DNA of 64,000 nt from Echeneis naucrates. Taxonomy: Eukaryota; Chordata; Actinopteri; Carangiformes; Echeneidae. The stretch spans positions 9,095,501 to 9,159,500 of the forward strand of contig NC_042519.1 in the NCBI RefSeq assembly GCF_900963305.1. Reading direction: 5' to 3'. Positions within the stretch are counted from its first letter, which is position 1, and the number at the start of each line of letters is the position of its first letter. Shown here in pieces: positions 38,721-49,380 of this stretch. The notes below the pieces were generated by a model. That model was not told the DNA's origin and searched no databases. It was given only the letters and a program-made list of their open reading frames with translations. Both the position numbers and the translations under genes were made by a program.

Positions 38721-41700
38721 CGCAGATCTGCTGTTGTGGTAGTTTCTGTACATCCCTGTCTTGTTTTTGTGTTGTTGTTTTTTCTTTTGTTACAGATAAG
38801 AATGTTTGCATCTTATCAGTTGACATTTGCTTATTAACTCTCACTTTACAAATACCGGTCAGTTATCCTCTTTCATACTGACAAATGTATCTCCAGGTCG
38901 TGGTTTCCTCTCATGCATGAGGTTGTGCCAGTTATTAAAGAGGAAATGTCAGATTTCAGGCATTTTAACCAAATGTGAAACTAACATAATCAGTAACAGT
39001 AACAGCGCAGATGAGTTTCTGGGTGTTAACAAAAGGATTCATTGTGTAATATGGGCCTTTCCAGTCAGCATGTATACATTGCAACATAGATTTACATTTT
39101 AGAATCTGATGTGGATATATTGTCTGTTTAATTGAATGCAGCAACATGCTATATCAACAGATGCTAACTAGTAATTCCAGCAATGAGGCATATATGGCTG
39201 AGCAAAAAGGTAAAATCCGTATGGCATAAATATTAAGTTAAAAAACAGACATAATAAGGTTTGAGGTACAACAGATAAATATTATTTTTAAAAAAGGAAC
39301 AATTTATTTATGCTGGGTGATTGTTTTGTTGCTTATATCTTTGTCTAGAAAATTGATTGAAATCAAAGTGTTATGGTTTTTCGATACGTTTCTCAGTGTA
39401 ATATAGAACCATATTACCATTTAAATCAGCAAAGACAAACTTGCTTTTAGAGCAGCATCATTTGTTCCAGTAGAATGAAAATTTCTCAAAAAATGTTTTA
39501 ATAAAATGCATTGTAAAGATAATTATTTTTAAAATGCGCTGATGGATCATGGAGCAAAAACTGGTGCAAAAGCAACATTTGCAAAAATCCAGAGGGAGGA
39601 GAACACGTATTTAAAGTAGTATGGGCCTACACCAAAACCAAACCAAACAAACACAATTTGGAAATGTTGATTCACCAACATCATCCCAACTTCATATCAT
39701 GTGAATAGTTGAAATAGTCTGGGCATGTTATTTGAAAGATCTCTTGCAGCAGGTCACTTCACAACCATGTTTTAGTTTCAGCACTTGAATGAGATGTCCG
39801 ACATTGTTATGACATGTTCTAACCTGTACATTAGACGGTGGTGACTCATAGGTTCAAATTAAATTTCATAGAGATTCATAATCTTAACATGACTTCATGG
39901 ATGTGTACACATTTTGCCATTATATCTCTGATTCTTAATAATTTATGTCAGGTTTTGTTTTTTTTTTTGGCTGTGCAATACAGGCTCTTGTTGCATGCCA
40001 GAAGTTTAAATTTCACCTTCTCCAACTGTATGCCTGATCGTGTTTGTTGTGATATCACCTTAATCTACTGAATTTCCCCTATCAATACAAAGATGTTGTG
40101 ATTCTCTGCCAATCCACTGTCATTTTTACAGTAGAGATCCAATTTTACCAGCTACACCATTCAGTCAAGAATATTTGAATATTTGAATAATATGATTCTA
40201 ATTAAGAAGCTGTTTTCATTGTCTTTACAGTGACTGAGACGAACTTGATCTTTTAACTATCCTGTGTCACTCACCATTGGAAACTTAATCTTGAGACACA
40301 AAGCAAATGCATTGTCACTGTGGGTGTGTGAGCGTGACTCAGCATTATAGGGGCTGCTGACATCATGAGGGAAACTGTAGTTGGATTGGTAGACTATTCG
40401 TAGAATTCAGAAGAATTTAGAAGAAACATCTGTTAAAATCCTATTATTTACCATTAACTACAAGGTCCATGATCCATTATTTCCTGGTTGTGGAGAGCAC
40501 ACAGGATAGTTTACTGTGTCCCACAAACAGAGTGAATCAACTATTAACATACCCCACGCACCAATTAGTGACCAAGTGACCAATTATCTCTGCAGTTATG
40601 ACATAAGATCAATACTGGAAGGAGCTGAAGCTGAAAAATTCAGCAGTTTCATTCCCCAGCCATTGAGTGACCATGATTCCTCTCTGCTGCTAATACAGTT
40701 GCTTGGTTCTCCTCTGCTGTTTTTGCCCACAGGATTTTATATGGGTTTGACAAACATGTAGTCCTGCTTCGGTAGATATGCAGGTTTGGTCACTTTGCCA
40801 TGCAGCAGATGATCATTAATACTGTAGAGAGATTGTATAATTGTCCTTTTCTTCACAGCTTCTCACATTGAATGGGCTTCTTTCACTGGACGAACTACAA
40901 CTCAACATTTGTACCCCTTTTCTACTTCGAATGGTTTCAGGTTACTACACAGAATTCGTTCAAAGTCATATAAAATATAAACAGTTACAGGGAACTCATC
41001 ATAATTGCTATTTATATTATTTAGTTATAGCTAAAAATTTGTTTTGTGCATCACAGAGACCTTGACTCCAAATTGAAGAATTCTTTTCAACAGTTCCAAA
41101 GATTGCAAAGCCAAAACTGTGTTCATGAAGTTGACTTGACCACCAAAATCTAATTAGTTAATAGGAGTTTAAGTGGTTCTGCAACATAAATGAAGGGATT
41201 CCTTTGAAGTGAGTTCCTGAAATATTGTGTTCACAAGGCCAAAACCATGTTACAATTAAGCTACAAGTCAGCCAATCAGAATATAGCTACGCATTAAGAA
41301 TACAGCAATAAACGCTGATGCTGGATGGAGGCTAAAAACCCACTAAAGTACCTTTACTAAGCTCCTCTGGTCCTGCAGCTATGCAGATTACTGCCACTGA
41401 AAGATGCTCTCAAGCAACATGTGTCATTCATCTATTACTCAATCCTTTAAACGCTTCTCATTTTCACTAATATTGAGGTCATGTTTGTAGTTCTAAGTTC
41501 AATTTCAACTATTTTTCTGGGATAAAATACTGATCTGAAATTACAAACCAACCAATTATAGCATAAAACCTTTATTACATAGTTGCAATGTGACATTGAC
41601 TTCGCATTTGTCTGTGCAAACATCTTAAGACACCATTTCCATATAAATAATGGGGCATGTGCACTCATGCACAATCCCCTCACAGCAGTGATATGACAGC

Positions 41701-41860
41701 TTCTGAAAATGAAGCCCAACATAAATATATGCTATTGTATCTAACATTATCATCAATAGACGCAGAAGAATTTTAACAGGGTCATCAGAGACTTATACTG
41801 GAGAATTTTCTAACAGTGACAAGACATGTATTGCACCAGAGGCAGATTTGGGGAAAACAA

Positions 41861-41935
<75 letters not shown>

Positions 41936-42525
41936 CACAGACAGCTATGCAGTCTAATTCTCAACTGCTTTACAAAGTGCCTCTTCCACTTAGTATAAAT
42001 CGTATTGCATTAGAGGTCTCTGTAGACAACTTTACTAAAATGTGATCATGCACATATAAAAGGCATAAAGGCAAATGCCCACACATACACACAAAATAAA
42101 AAACTGTTGCCAACCTTTCTGAAATTCAAAGTATGTATTATATATTCATTTGGATTTGGAAGTTTACCTGGCCTGAAATGTACCATTTGTTTGTCATAGA
42201 TATGAAAGAGAAGACACCTAAAGACAGCCGCCATCTGAAACTGACAGAGGAGTGAGACTGGCCAAAAAAAAAACAAAAAACAAAAAACACCTTAGACAGA
42301 AACACTCAGGTAAGCCTGAAGAGCCTAATAAGAGCCTAACCCTTCCTTATCTATCCAAGTCTCTGTACCATCCCTAAGCACATATTAGGGAGCAGCCCCA
42401 TTTTCAGGGCTCAATTATTAAGCAGATAGTTCCAGAAAGAATAAGTGAAGATTGTATTCACACACAATAAAAAGAACAAAAAAAAAAAAAAAAAAAAATC
42501 ACATGTCCAAACTTTACACTCTACA
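38721..42525. other. Intergenic DNA between entpd4 and slc25a37
   Basis: Both flanking genes read on the minus strand, so this is the 5' flank of slc25a37 and the 3' flank of entpd4. No exon is recognised. It contains the CAGA microsatellite listed below and an A-rich tract at 42477-42498, just after the entpd4 stop codon. Confidence 0.45.
41865..41945. repeat. (CAGA)n microsatellite
   Basis: About 70 bases of nearly pure ACAG/CAGA tetranucleotide (41867-41935), bordered by ACAA units on the left and ACAC on the right. Likely length-polymorphic. Confidence 0.95.
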
Positions 42526-42529
42526 GAGT

Positions 42530-45500
42530 TTAGAGGTTGATAGGAAGTGTTGGTGAGCCAAGGCCCTCCTCCAACCATGGCACAGATGAGGGAGTGCAGC
42601 GTTGTGCTGCACGCCGGTGGAAGCGGCGGAGTCGCAGTAAGTACAGCATAATAGACAATAACACGATGAAGAAACAAGCCAGGAATAAGTAGTGGTTGTT
42701 GACAAAGGAGAAGCTGTGCCGCCAGTGAGAATGTGCTCCTTTCAATGCTTCTTGTTGCATATCCCTGAAAGAGGTCAAAGAAAGCCAAACACATAAACAA
42801 ATATCTGTATTTATTTGACCAGACCCAAAAAGAGATGATGTGCGCTGTAAAAATTTATCACATATACAGAAAGATTGATTTGATAAATGATCTCAAGAGC
42901 AGCTTCTTTCTTTTTCAAGGTTAGCCTGGATCACTTAAAAACAATATAAATTTTTTAATGCACAGCCCATTAATAGGTCAAGTCAACAAGATCTTGACAT
43001 TGATATTGTTCTTGTATTATAGTGTTGACAGTTTGTGTTTTACTGGAGTTCTTTTTCTCCATTAGGATGTTGTGCTTGAAAACAGACAGTCTAAATTTAT
43101 GTTCTGCTGCCAAATGAAATAAAAGTCTCCATCCAATCAAGGCCAGCATACCAGCATGGATAATTATTTCAACTGCACTCATTTCAAAATACAAGGTGTA
43201 CCAAAGATAGCCCTGAAGACAAAACAATTTCACCTCTGTGTTTGCTGGAAAACCTATTTGCTGAGATCATTGTTGCTTGTTAACAGTGAGAAAAAGTCCC
43301 AAAGGCAAGAGAAAAACGATCTTACCTCAATGGCAGAAACCGTGTTCTGTATAATATAGCTCCAAGAGTCCACTGGACCTCCTTATCATAGACGAGTAGG
43401 GCAGTTTTAAGGTTTTTATAATTGGTTGGGAAGGAAAAGCCTGAGTGCAATACTTCATACATCCACGCTGATTTAAAACACTGGTACCTGCACACATAAA
43501 AACAAAACCCCTGTTAAAAAATCCTGATATGACAATGTAGTTCGTTCATCTTGACAAAGGTTTTTTAACAATCCTGTTGACTTACTTCAGTCTATGAAGA
43601 TCAGCATGTGAGGCATACAAGCCAGAGTCAAAGCGTTCCCTCAGAGTCTTCCACTGGGTGGCACAGTAACTCTGTAAATACATATATATATATATTTACA
43701 TAACATATTATATTATATATAACATATTTTTTCCACAAATAATTTTAAAATTAAAACTACAATATCATGATGTGTCAATTTTCAATGTTACTATTGTCAT
43801 GTTTGTGAAAACAAAATATCCAGCAGGTGCATCCCAGTAAATTAGAATATCATCAAAATGTTGATTTATTCCAGTAACTCAATTAAAAAAGTGAAACTGG
43901 TATGTTAAATAGATTAATTTCACACTGTCAGAACATTTGAATACTAATTAAGACCAATTAAAAAAAGGTTTTAACTCAGAAATTACTGATATTCTAATTT
44001 ATTGATATGTGCCTTTATATTTCAACAAAATCAAACTGAGGGGGGCACATAGTGTGTGGGTCTGTTATCATGTTATTGTTTTCTTCTCTTTTTCTTTTAT
44101 CTAAATACTTTTTTTTATGTCTATGTATATCAAGCTGCTGTATCCCTCTTTGAGGGAACAATATCTTTTCTGCTCTTAATTTTTCAAAAGAGGAATGGTG
44201 GCTTCTAAATACTCAAATAGTCTTCAAATAGTCAGTGATTTTTGAGAAAGATTAAAAATATATGGGTGCAAAATAAAGAATGCCAGTGTTGATGTGATGA
44301 CGAGCTAATTGATAGACAAATTTCAACTGCACTGAAAGGCCGTCTGTATTTCCATATCCATATGAAAATACAGGAAATAATGAGTTGCTTATTGAGGATG
44401 ATTTCCCTGTGTGGTATTTACCTTAGCAGCATGGGCATATTTTGAAGCGTTATAATCCCCGCCCATGCGCAACACGTCCTCCGTGCAGTAGTAAAATTCA
44501 GAGAAGCCGTAGAACTGACTGTTGTTGTAGTCAATGGTTGGTTGGTAAATACCGCTGAGGGATGTTTGGGTCTCATTGGTGCGGTTGAGGAACGGCTGGA
44601 GAATCAGGCGACACTGGTCAAAGTCTCCGGTACCTCGCAGATAGAGCTTCTGTGTAGATGGACCAATCTCATCCTGCAGGTCTGTGGGTAGACAAGGATC
44701 CAGGAGGGGGTACTCTGCTGACTCACCAATATGCTGATCCAAAAGCCTGAATAAATTAGCAACACCCTGTAAATACACACAAGCCTAGGCACTGCCTGGT
44801 GGGGAAAAAATATATAGCAAAATAGCTGTCTGGATCTCACTTGTTTCGAGCAGCAGTGTTTCTGATGAGGCTGTCTTCATATCTTTGGCGTGCTGCATTT
44901 CCTCCAAAACCCAGGAAGGTGGATACATAAACACGATAAACATGCTCTGTTCGATGTGCGTCACACCCCAAGTTGAACTCTGCCAGTAAGTTCTTGGCCA
45001 CTTCCTCCTGGGGAGTAAACAAAAATCAGCCTGGGAATGATGACACTGTAATAAACAACATGTGCTCATATAACATTTCTACATACATAACATTACTGTC
45101 ATAGCATTTTTATTTAAAGCACTTTTTATTGCCAAAGCACACTTGTATATATTTAGATTCATATTTTATTTTTCTTTCTTTTCTTAGTTGTTCTTGGCTT
45201 GACCAGGCCTCAGTTCTTAATTTCACACCCCGCTCACATGCATGCATAAGCTTCCTTGAATCCTTGAATTGATTGCTAAATTGATTACTAAAAGTGGTTA
45301 TTTTGAGCCAAATTCAGAGGAAGACTATATATTATGTCTAGATTGATTTATTTCACATATGAAAGAGAAGAAGCTAAAAACTGCCTAAGAAGAAGGTTGT
45401 GAAAATATAGCTGAACTTCATGTATGAACAACGAACAAAGAGGACAAGCAATGCATGCCAAAGCTGATACTACACTAACACAAACAAAAATCTTGACACT

Positions 45501-47535
45501 GACAACTTTCTTTGTATCGATGGCCTTCAGATAAATTACTTGATGTTTTAGGTCTTAAATCCTGCTATGGAGTCATGCAGCAGGCTTACAGTATGCCTTC
45601 AATAGTGGTGAACGGAGAGCAGATCATCTCCAGGGGGACAAAAATGGTGCATACAGGTTTAACCAGGAAATGACAGAGGTTGGAAGGAGGGAGAAGAACA
45701 AAGGGTGAGTGGCAAAACAAAAGACAGCACAAAAACTGAATTGGTTGTGGATAATAACCTGTTGTGGAGAAGCAAAGCTTACAGTTTTGGGCACTTCGTA
45801 TGCAATTTGTGTGGACACTCCACCCATATCCAGGACACCGGCAGTCCTTTTCCTCACCAGCACCTCTTGCTGATCGCTCCCTGGGCCCTGTAACTCAGGT
45901 CCAGCTTCTCCATCTTGTATGATTGACAGGAAAAAGGTGAGACAGTTAGAATAGGACAGTACAGGGAAGGGTAGACCTGTTCAAGCCATAAAAAAACAAC
46001 AACAAACAAACAAAACATACTCATATTCCAGTGAAATATTTTCTGTTTAATTCCTTACCATTATGCACGTGGTTAAACCTTCCAAGGACAAAGTTTATTC
46101 CAATCCATGCGTAAACACCTAAAACCAATAAAAAGTAATTGCTTTCAATTTCAATAAATAGGCATAATATAACATGCGCTTCTTTTGAAAATTCCATCAC
46201 ATTGTCAGCTTTCATAAATAAGTACAACTCTGTCAGTGTAGGCGAATCTAAATGCTTTTTTAAGCTATGAAACTACATAAATCAGGAACTGTATACATAC
46301 ATACATATATAGATATAGATATATGTATGTATAGTAAGAGAGATTTTAGTTAGCAATAATGCCTTTCATTCCAGTCAGTCAATTTTCAATATTCAATTTA
46401 TTTACCTTCCTGTTTTCCTGAAATCACTTCCACATGTGAATCGGAGAAGAGGAAGTTAAAATGAACAGGGATGTCTGTACGCAGATCTTCGAGAAGTGCT
46501 TCTTGTTGACTGAGATTAAATAAGCACCAAAACAGCATCATTAATAGCTTTACCTCTTTTAACATAACACATTGAACCAGTACTGTTTAGTAAATTCAAG
46601 GTCTTATTTGCATCTGTGGTTATTCCCATTAGGACCAACTATACCTTTCAGGAAGGATTCTCATTCCAGCTGTGCACAGGATGTACAACGGGGTTTCTTG
46701 ATGCTTATTCTTGGGAATGTGTTGGGCTGCAAAGCTCAGCAGTGGGAATATATAATTACTGGCTTTCTCAGGTGTTTTAGCCAATTCAGAGATACCTATA
46801 ATTGGAAAAACAAAGGCCAAACATGTTGTCTGAGAATTGGAAAATAACAGCCTAGATTAAATTGATTTGTCTTGTATAACATTTAACATTTCAGTTTTTA
46901 AGCAAATAGTACTGTTTAACATTAAACACAACCTATTTAACATTTTAGTTAGTGAGAAGCTTGCCTGGTTTGATCTTCATTACCACAGGCTTGCGGTGTT
47001 GATCTCGCATTTGCCGGATGTCCAGAAGTTCATGTGGATTGCCGTTGTGCCGGGGCCAGCAGTACACAAATACCCTGGAGCCACTGCTGCCACAGTCCAC
47101 CACCAGGCCATAGTTCAGGTTGGGGTTGCTGGTGTCCGTTGCATCCACATCAGTCACCCTGGCCAGATGTCTTGTGAAACATGCAGACTTGTTAAGACCA
47201 ACATAACATTGTCTGCATTTCATTATAACAGAACAGCTGCTGTGTTACCTGTGGAAGTGACTTTCCTTTCTGATCCAGCTGACGTGACCCTTTGCTGTGA
47301 CCAGCAGCAGGTAGAGCAGACCCCCCAGGCAGAGCACCAGGCCGATGAAGACCAGCTGTCTGAGGGAAGGAGTCATGAGCCGCTGAAGGACCTGGGATGA
47401 CAGGCTGAAATGCCACGACGCTGGGAAAAGGCACGAAAAGCTGATCCTGTCCGCAGGTAAAAGAAAGAAGAGTCTCAGCTGAGAATCCCTCAGATAAAAA
47501 TGCATGTGTGTCTAACAGCAAACCAACCTCCCCAT
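42530..47535 (-). CDS. entpd4: Ectonucleoside triphosphate diphosphohydrolase 4 (Golgi/lysosomal apyrase)
   Basis: Twelve coding exons on the minus strand: 47535-47528, 47446-47249, 47170-46965, 46795-46645, 46509-46406, 46118-46059, 45913-45759, 45007-44841, 44746-44422, 43671-43586, 43487-43326, 42764-42530 (1857 bases, 618 aa; human is 616). The first coding exon has only eight coding bases (ATGGGGAG). The enzyme hydrolyses nucleoside di- and triphosphates in the lumen of Golgi or lysosomal membranes. Apyrase regions seen: VVDCGSSGSRVFVYCW (ACR1), LYILCTAGMRILPE (ACR2), EGVYAWIGINFVLG (ACR3), GVLDMGGVSTQIAYE (ACR4). Membrane segments lie at about residues 33-54 and near the C terminus (HYLFLACFFIVLLSIMLYLL), giving the two-anchor layout of the family. 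The intron after exon 3 uses a GC donor (CCAG|GCAAGC). Otherwise all splice sites are GT-AG. Confidence 0.97.
43822..44016. mobile_element. Tc1-like MITE in entpd4 intron
   Basis: The ends AGGTGCATCCCAGTAAATTAG and, inverted, GGCACATATCAATAAATTAG match the termini of a very common fish Tc1-like repeat (the CAGGTGCATCTCAATAAATTAGAAT family). About 195 bp, non-coding, with diverged ends. It sits in the intron between exons 9 and 10 of entpd4. Boundaries are good to a few bases. Confidence 0.75.
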
Positions 47536-48059
47536 GGTGCAGATCCTCTTTAACTGAGCGGTTTCTTAACATAAATCCTCTATCACTCGGCTGGTTTGTC
47601 TTATTCCACGGCTCCGTCCCATTTTTCATTTATCATCGTGACCTTATGAGGGAAAATGTTGTTAATGCCAACGTTATTCTGTTAAAAATTCAGCAGGCGC
47701 TTCGTCGTTATGATGTGAGAAAGGCCCTGGGTCCAACCAGGTGCTCTGACGGTGATGTCCCCGCTTCACTGCCGCTGCTGTAACGTGTAGTTTTACATAT
47801 TTACAGTGTAAACATGGACAGCCGGCAGAAGTGACAGTTAAATTAGAGCCGGTAACATTAGCGTTAGCTGTGACACTGAGTGCCAGAAGTCTGACTGTGA
47901 AAGGGAGCTCAAACAACGAACCGTCACGGTTAAACCACAGAGGATATGTTTCCCACATATTTGACTTACGTAATACTTACCAACAAAATAGTGAAAGTCG
48001 CCCTGTCGTAGACAACGAGACATTTCCAAGCCTCCAGATGCTAACCGCTGGCTAACGCT

Positions 48060-48150
48060 AAGCTAGTCAATGTGGCAACGTCACAGGCGAGTGACGTGTC
48101 ACTCCCCTCCGCGGTGGGTGTGTTTGATTTCTACGTCGGCGTCGTCCGGC
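48060..48150 (-). promoter_or_regulatory. entpd4: entpd4 upstream region with CRE/ATF-type sites
   Basis: GC-richer DNA upstream of entpd4 contains AACGTCAC (near 48075) and the inverted repeat GAGTGACGTGTCACTC (48091-48106), each with a TGACGT half-site for CREB/ATF proteins. A non-coding first exon is likely somewhere in 47600-48060 because the coding start lies in a tiny exon; I cannot fix it from sequence. Confidence 0.35.
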
Positions 48151-49310
48151 AGAAAAACAGATTCAATCAGAATCTGAAACTAATCCATCAGATAAACCGG
48201 TTAGACTGAGTTAGCTCTTTAGTGCCGTGGTCCATCTGTTTTTAATGGTTTTAAACTTGTTAAACTAAATATCATGTTACAAAGCGTTCAGCTGCCAGAT
48301 TATATAAAACATTTCTTTAATTTTATTAAGGAACTGAGATCAATTGGTATCCCATAAAGAGTATTTGACAATTAATATTTGATAAATGTATCTATAAGTA
48401 TGATGAGATCGGTGAAAAGTGAAACATTTTGTGAATGTTCTATTTTCTCTTTATTTAATGTTACTATTTTTTCCCCAAAATAATATTATTTATTTAGTTC
48501 ATAAATGAACACTTAATTGTGTCTTACATTTTTTTTTCATATCACCTGCTGCATATTTTAAAACTAACTAAATTTCAATACGCAAATGATCTAAAAATAT
48601 ATATACAATTATCATATATATTTTCATACAATAATTTGATTGATATTGTATATTTTTCTCTCACTATAGACTGGCATCGTAAACCATTTGCAAGTGCTTT
48701 GGCAAAAGTAATTAATCAATAAACTGACAAAGCACATCTGATTTTGGCCCAACCCTACAAATGAGCCACAAAAATAACTCTACAACACAACATTAAGTTG
48801 CCACCACAGGATTGACAAGAAGCATTGAGACATGTTGATGAATATGTGATCTTTAGTTGCATATATAATATTCACACCTCTGGAGCACGGGCCCACTACA
48901 TAATCATTTCTGCAACCTTCTTCTGCAAAGTTCTTCAAGCTATAAGGAGGCTTTATGCCTTAGATGGGCTGTTTGAATCTGGCAGTGTTGTCAGAACCTA
49001 CCACAACCAAAACCAGAAAAATGTTTGTGGATTCTAAAATTGTTAATTGGGTGGCCAATTCTGCTCTGCAATTCTAAACCTCAGTCTGTTACATACAGAA
49101 CACTGAGAAGACATACACGCATAGCAGTTTTGTCACATAAGTTACAGTATAAAAACTATTGCCATTATGATCCCAGGAACTGTAGGAGTATATCTGAAGT
49201 GTTTAATGACAAGATTTAAGGCAATTTCTCAACTGAAAACTCTAAAATATCAAGCTGCCTGTGCCATTAAAATTACAGAGCTATTGTAAAACAAGACACT
49301 GTAAAATGTG
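48150..49310. other. Intergenic DNA between entpd4 and the LRR gene
   Basis: AT-rich sequence with no recognised exon or repeat family. It separates the 5' side of entpd4 from the 3' end of the LRR gene. Confidence 0.45.
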
Positions 49311-49313
49311 TGA

Positions 49314-49319
49314 GTTTAT
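49314..49319 (-). terminator. Polyadenylation signal of the LRR gene
   Basis: AATAAA on the minus strand (TTTATT on plus), 62 bases past the stop codon at 49381. This would give a very short 3' UTR of roughly 80-90 bases. Confidence 0.55.
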
Positions 49320-49380
49320 TTGAATGATTCTTCATCCTTCATCATCAGCTTTGCTCCATTTTGGGAAACTGGCTGCCTCA

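Noticed and set aside
46867-47400. A 177-codon plus-strand open frame
   Set aside because: It is the antisense of entpd4 exons 2-3; the sense frame carries the conserved apyrase motifs.
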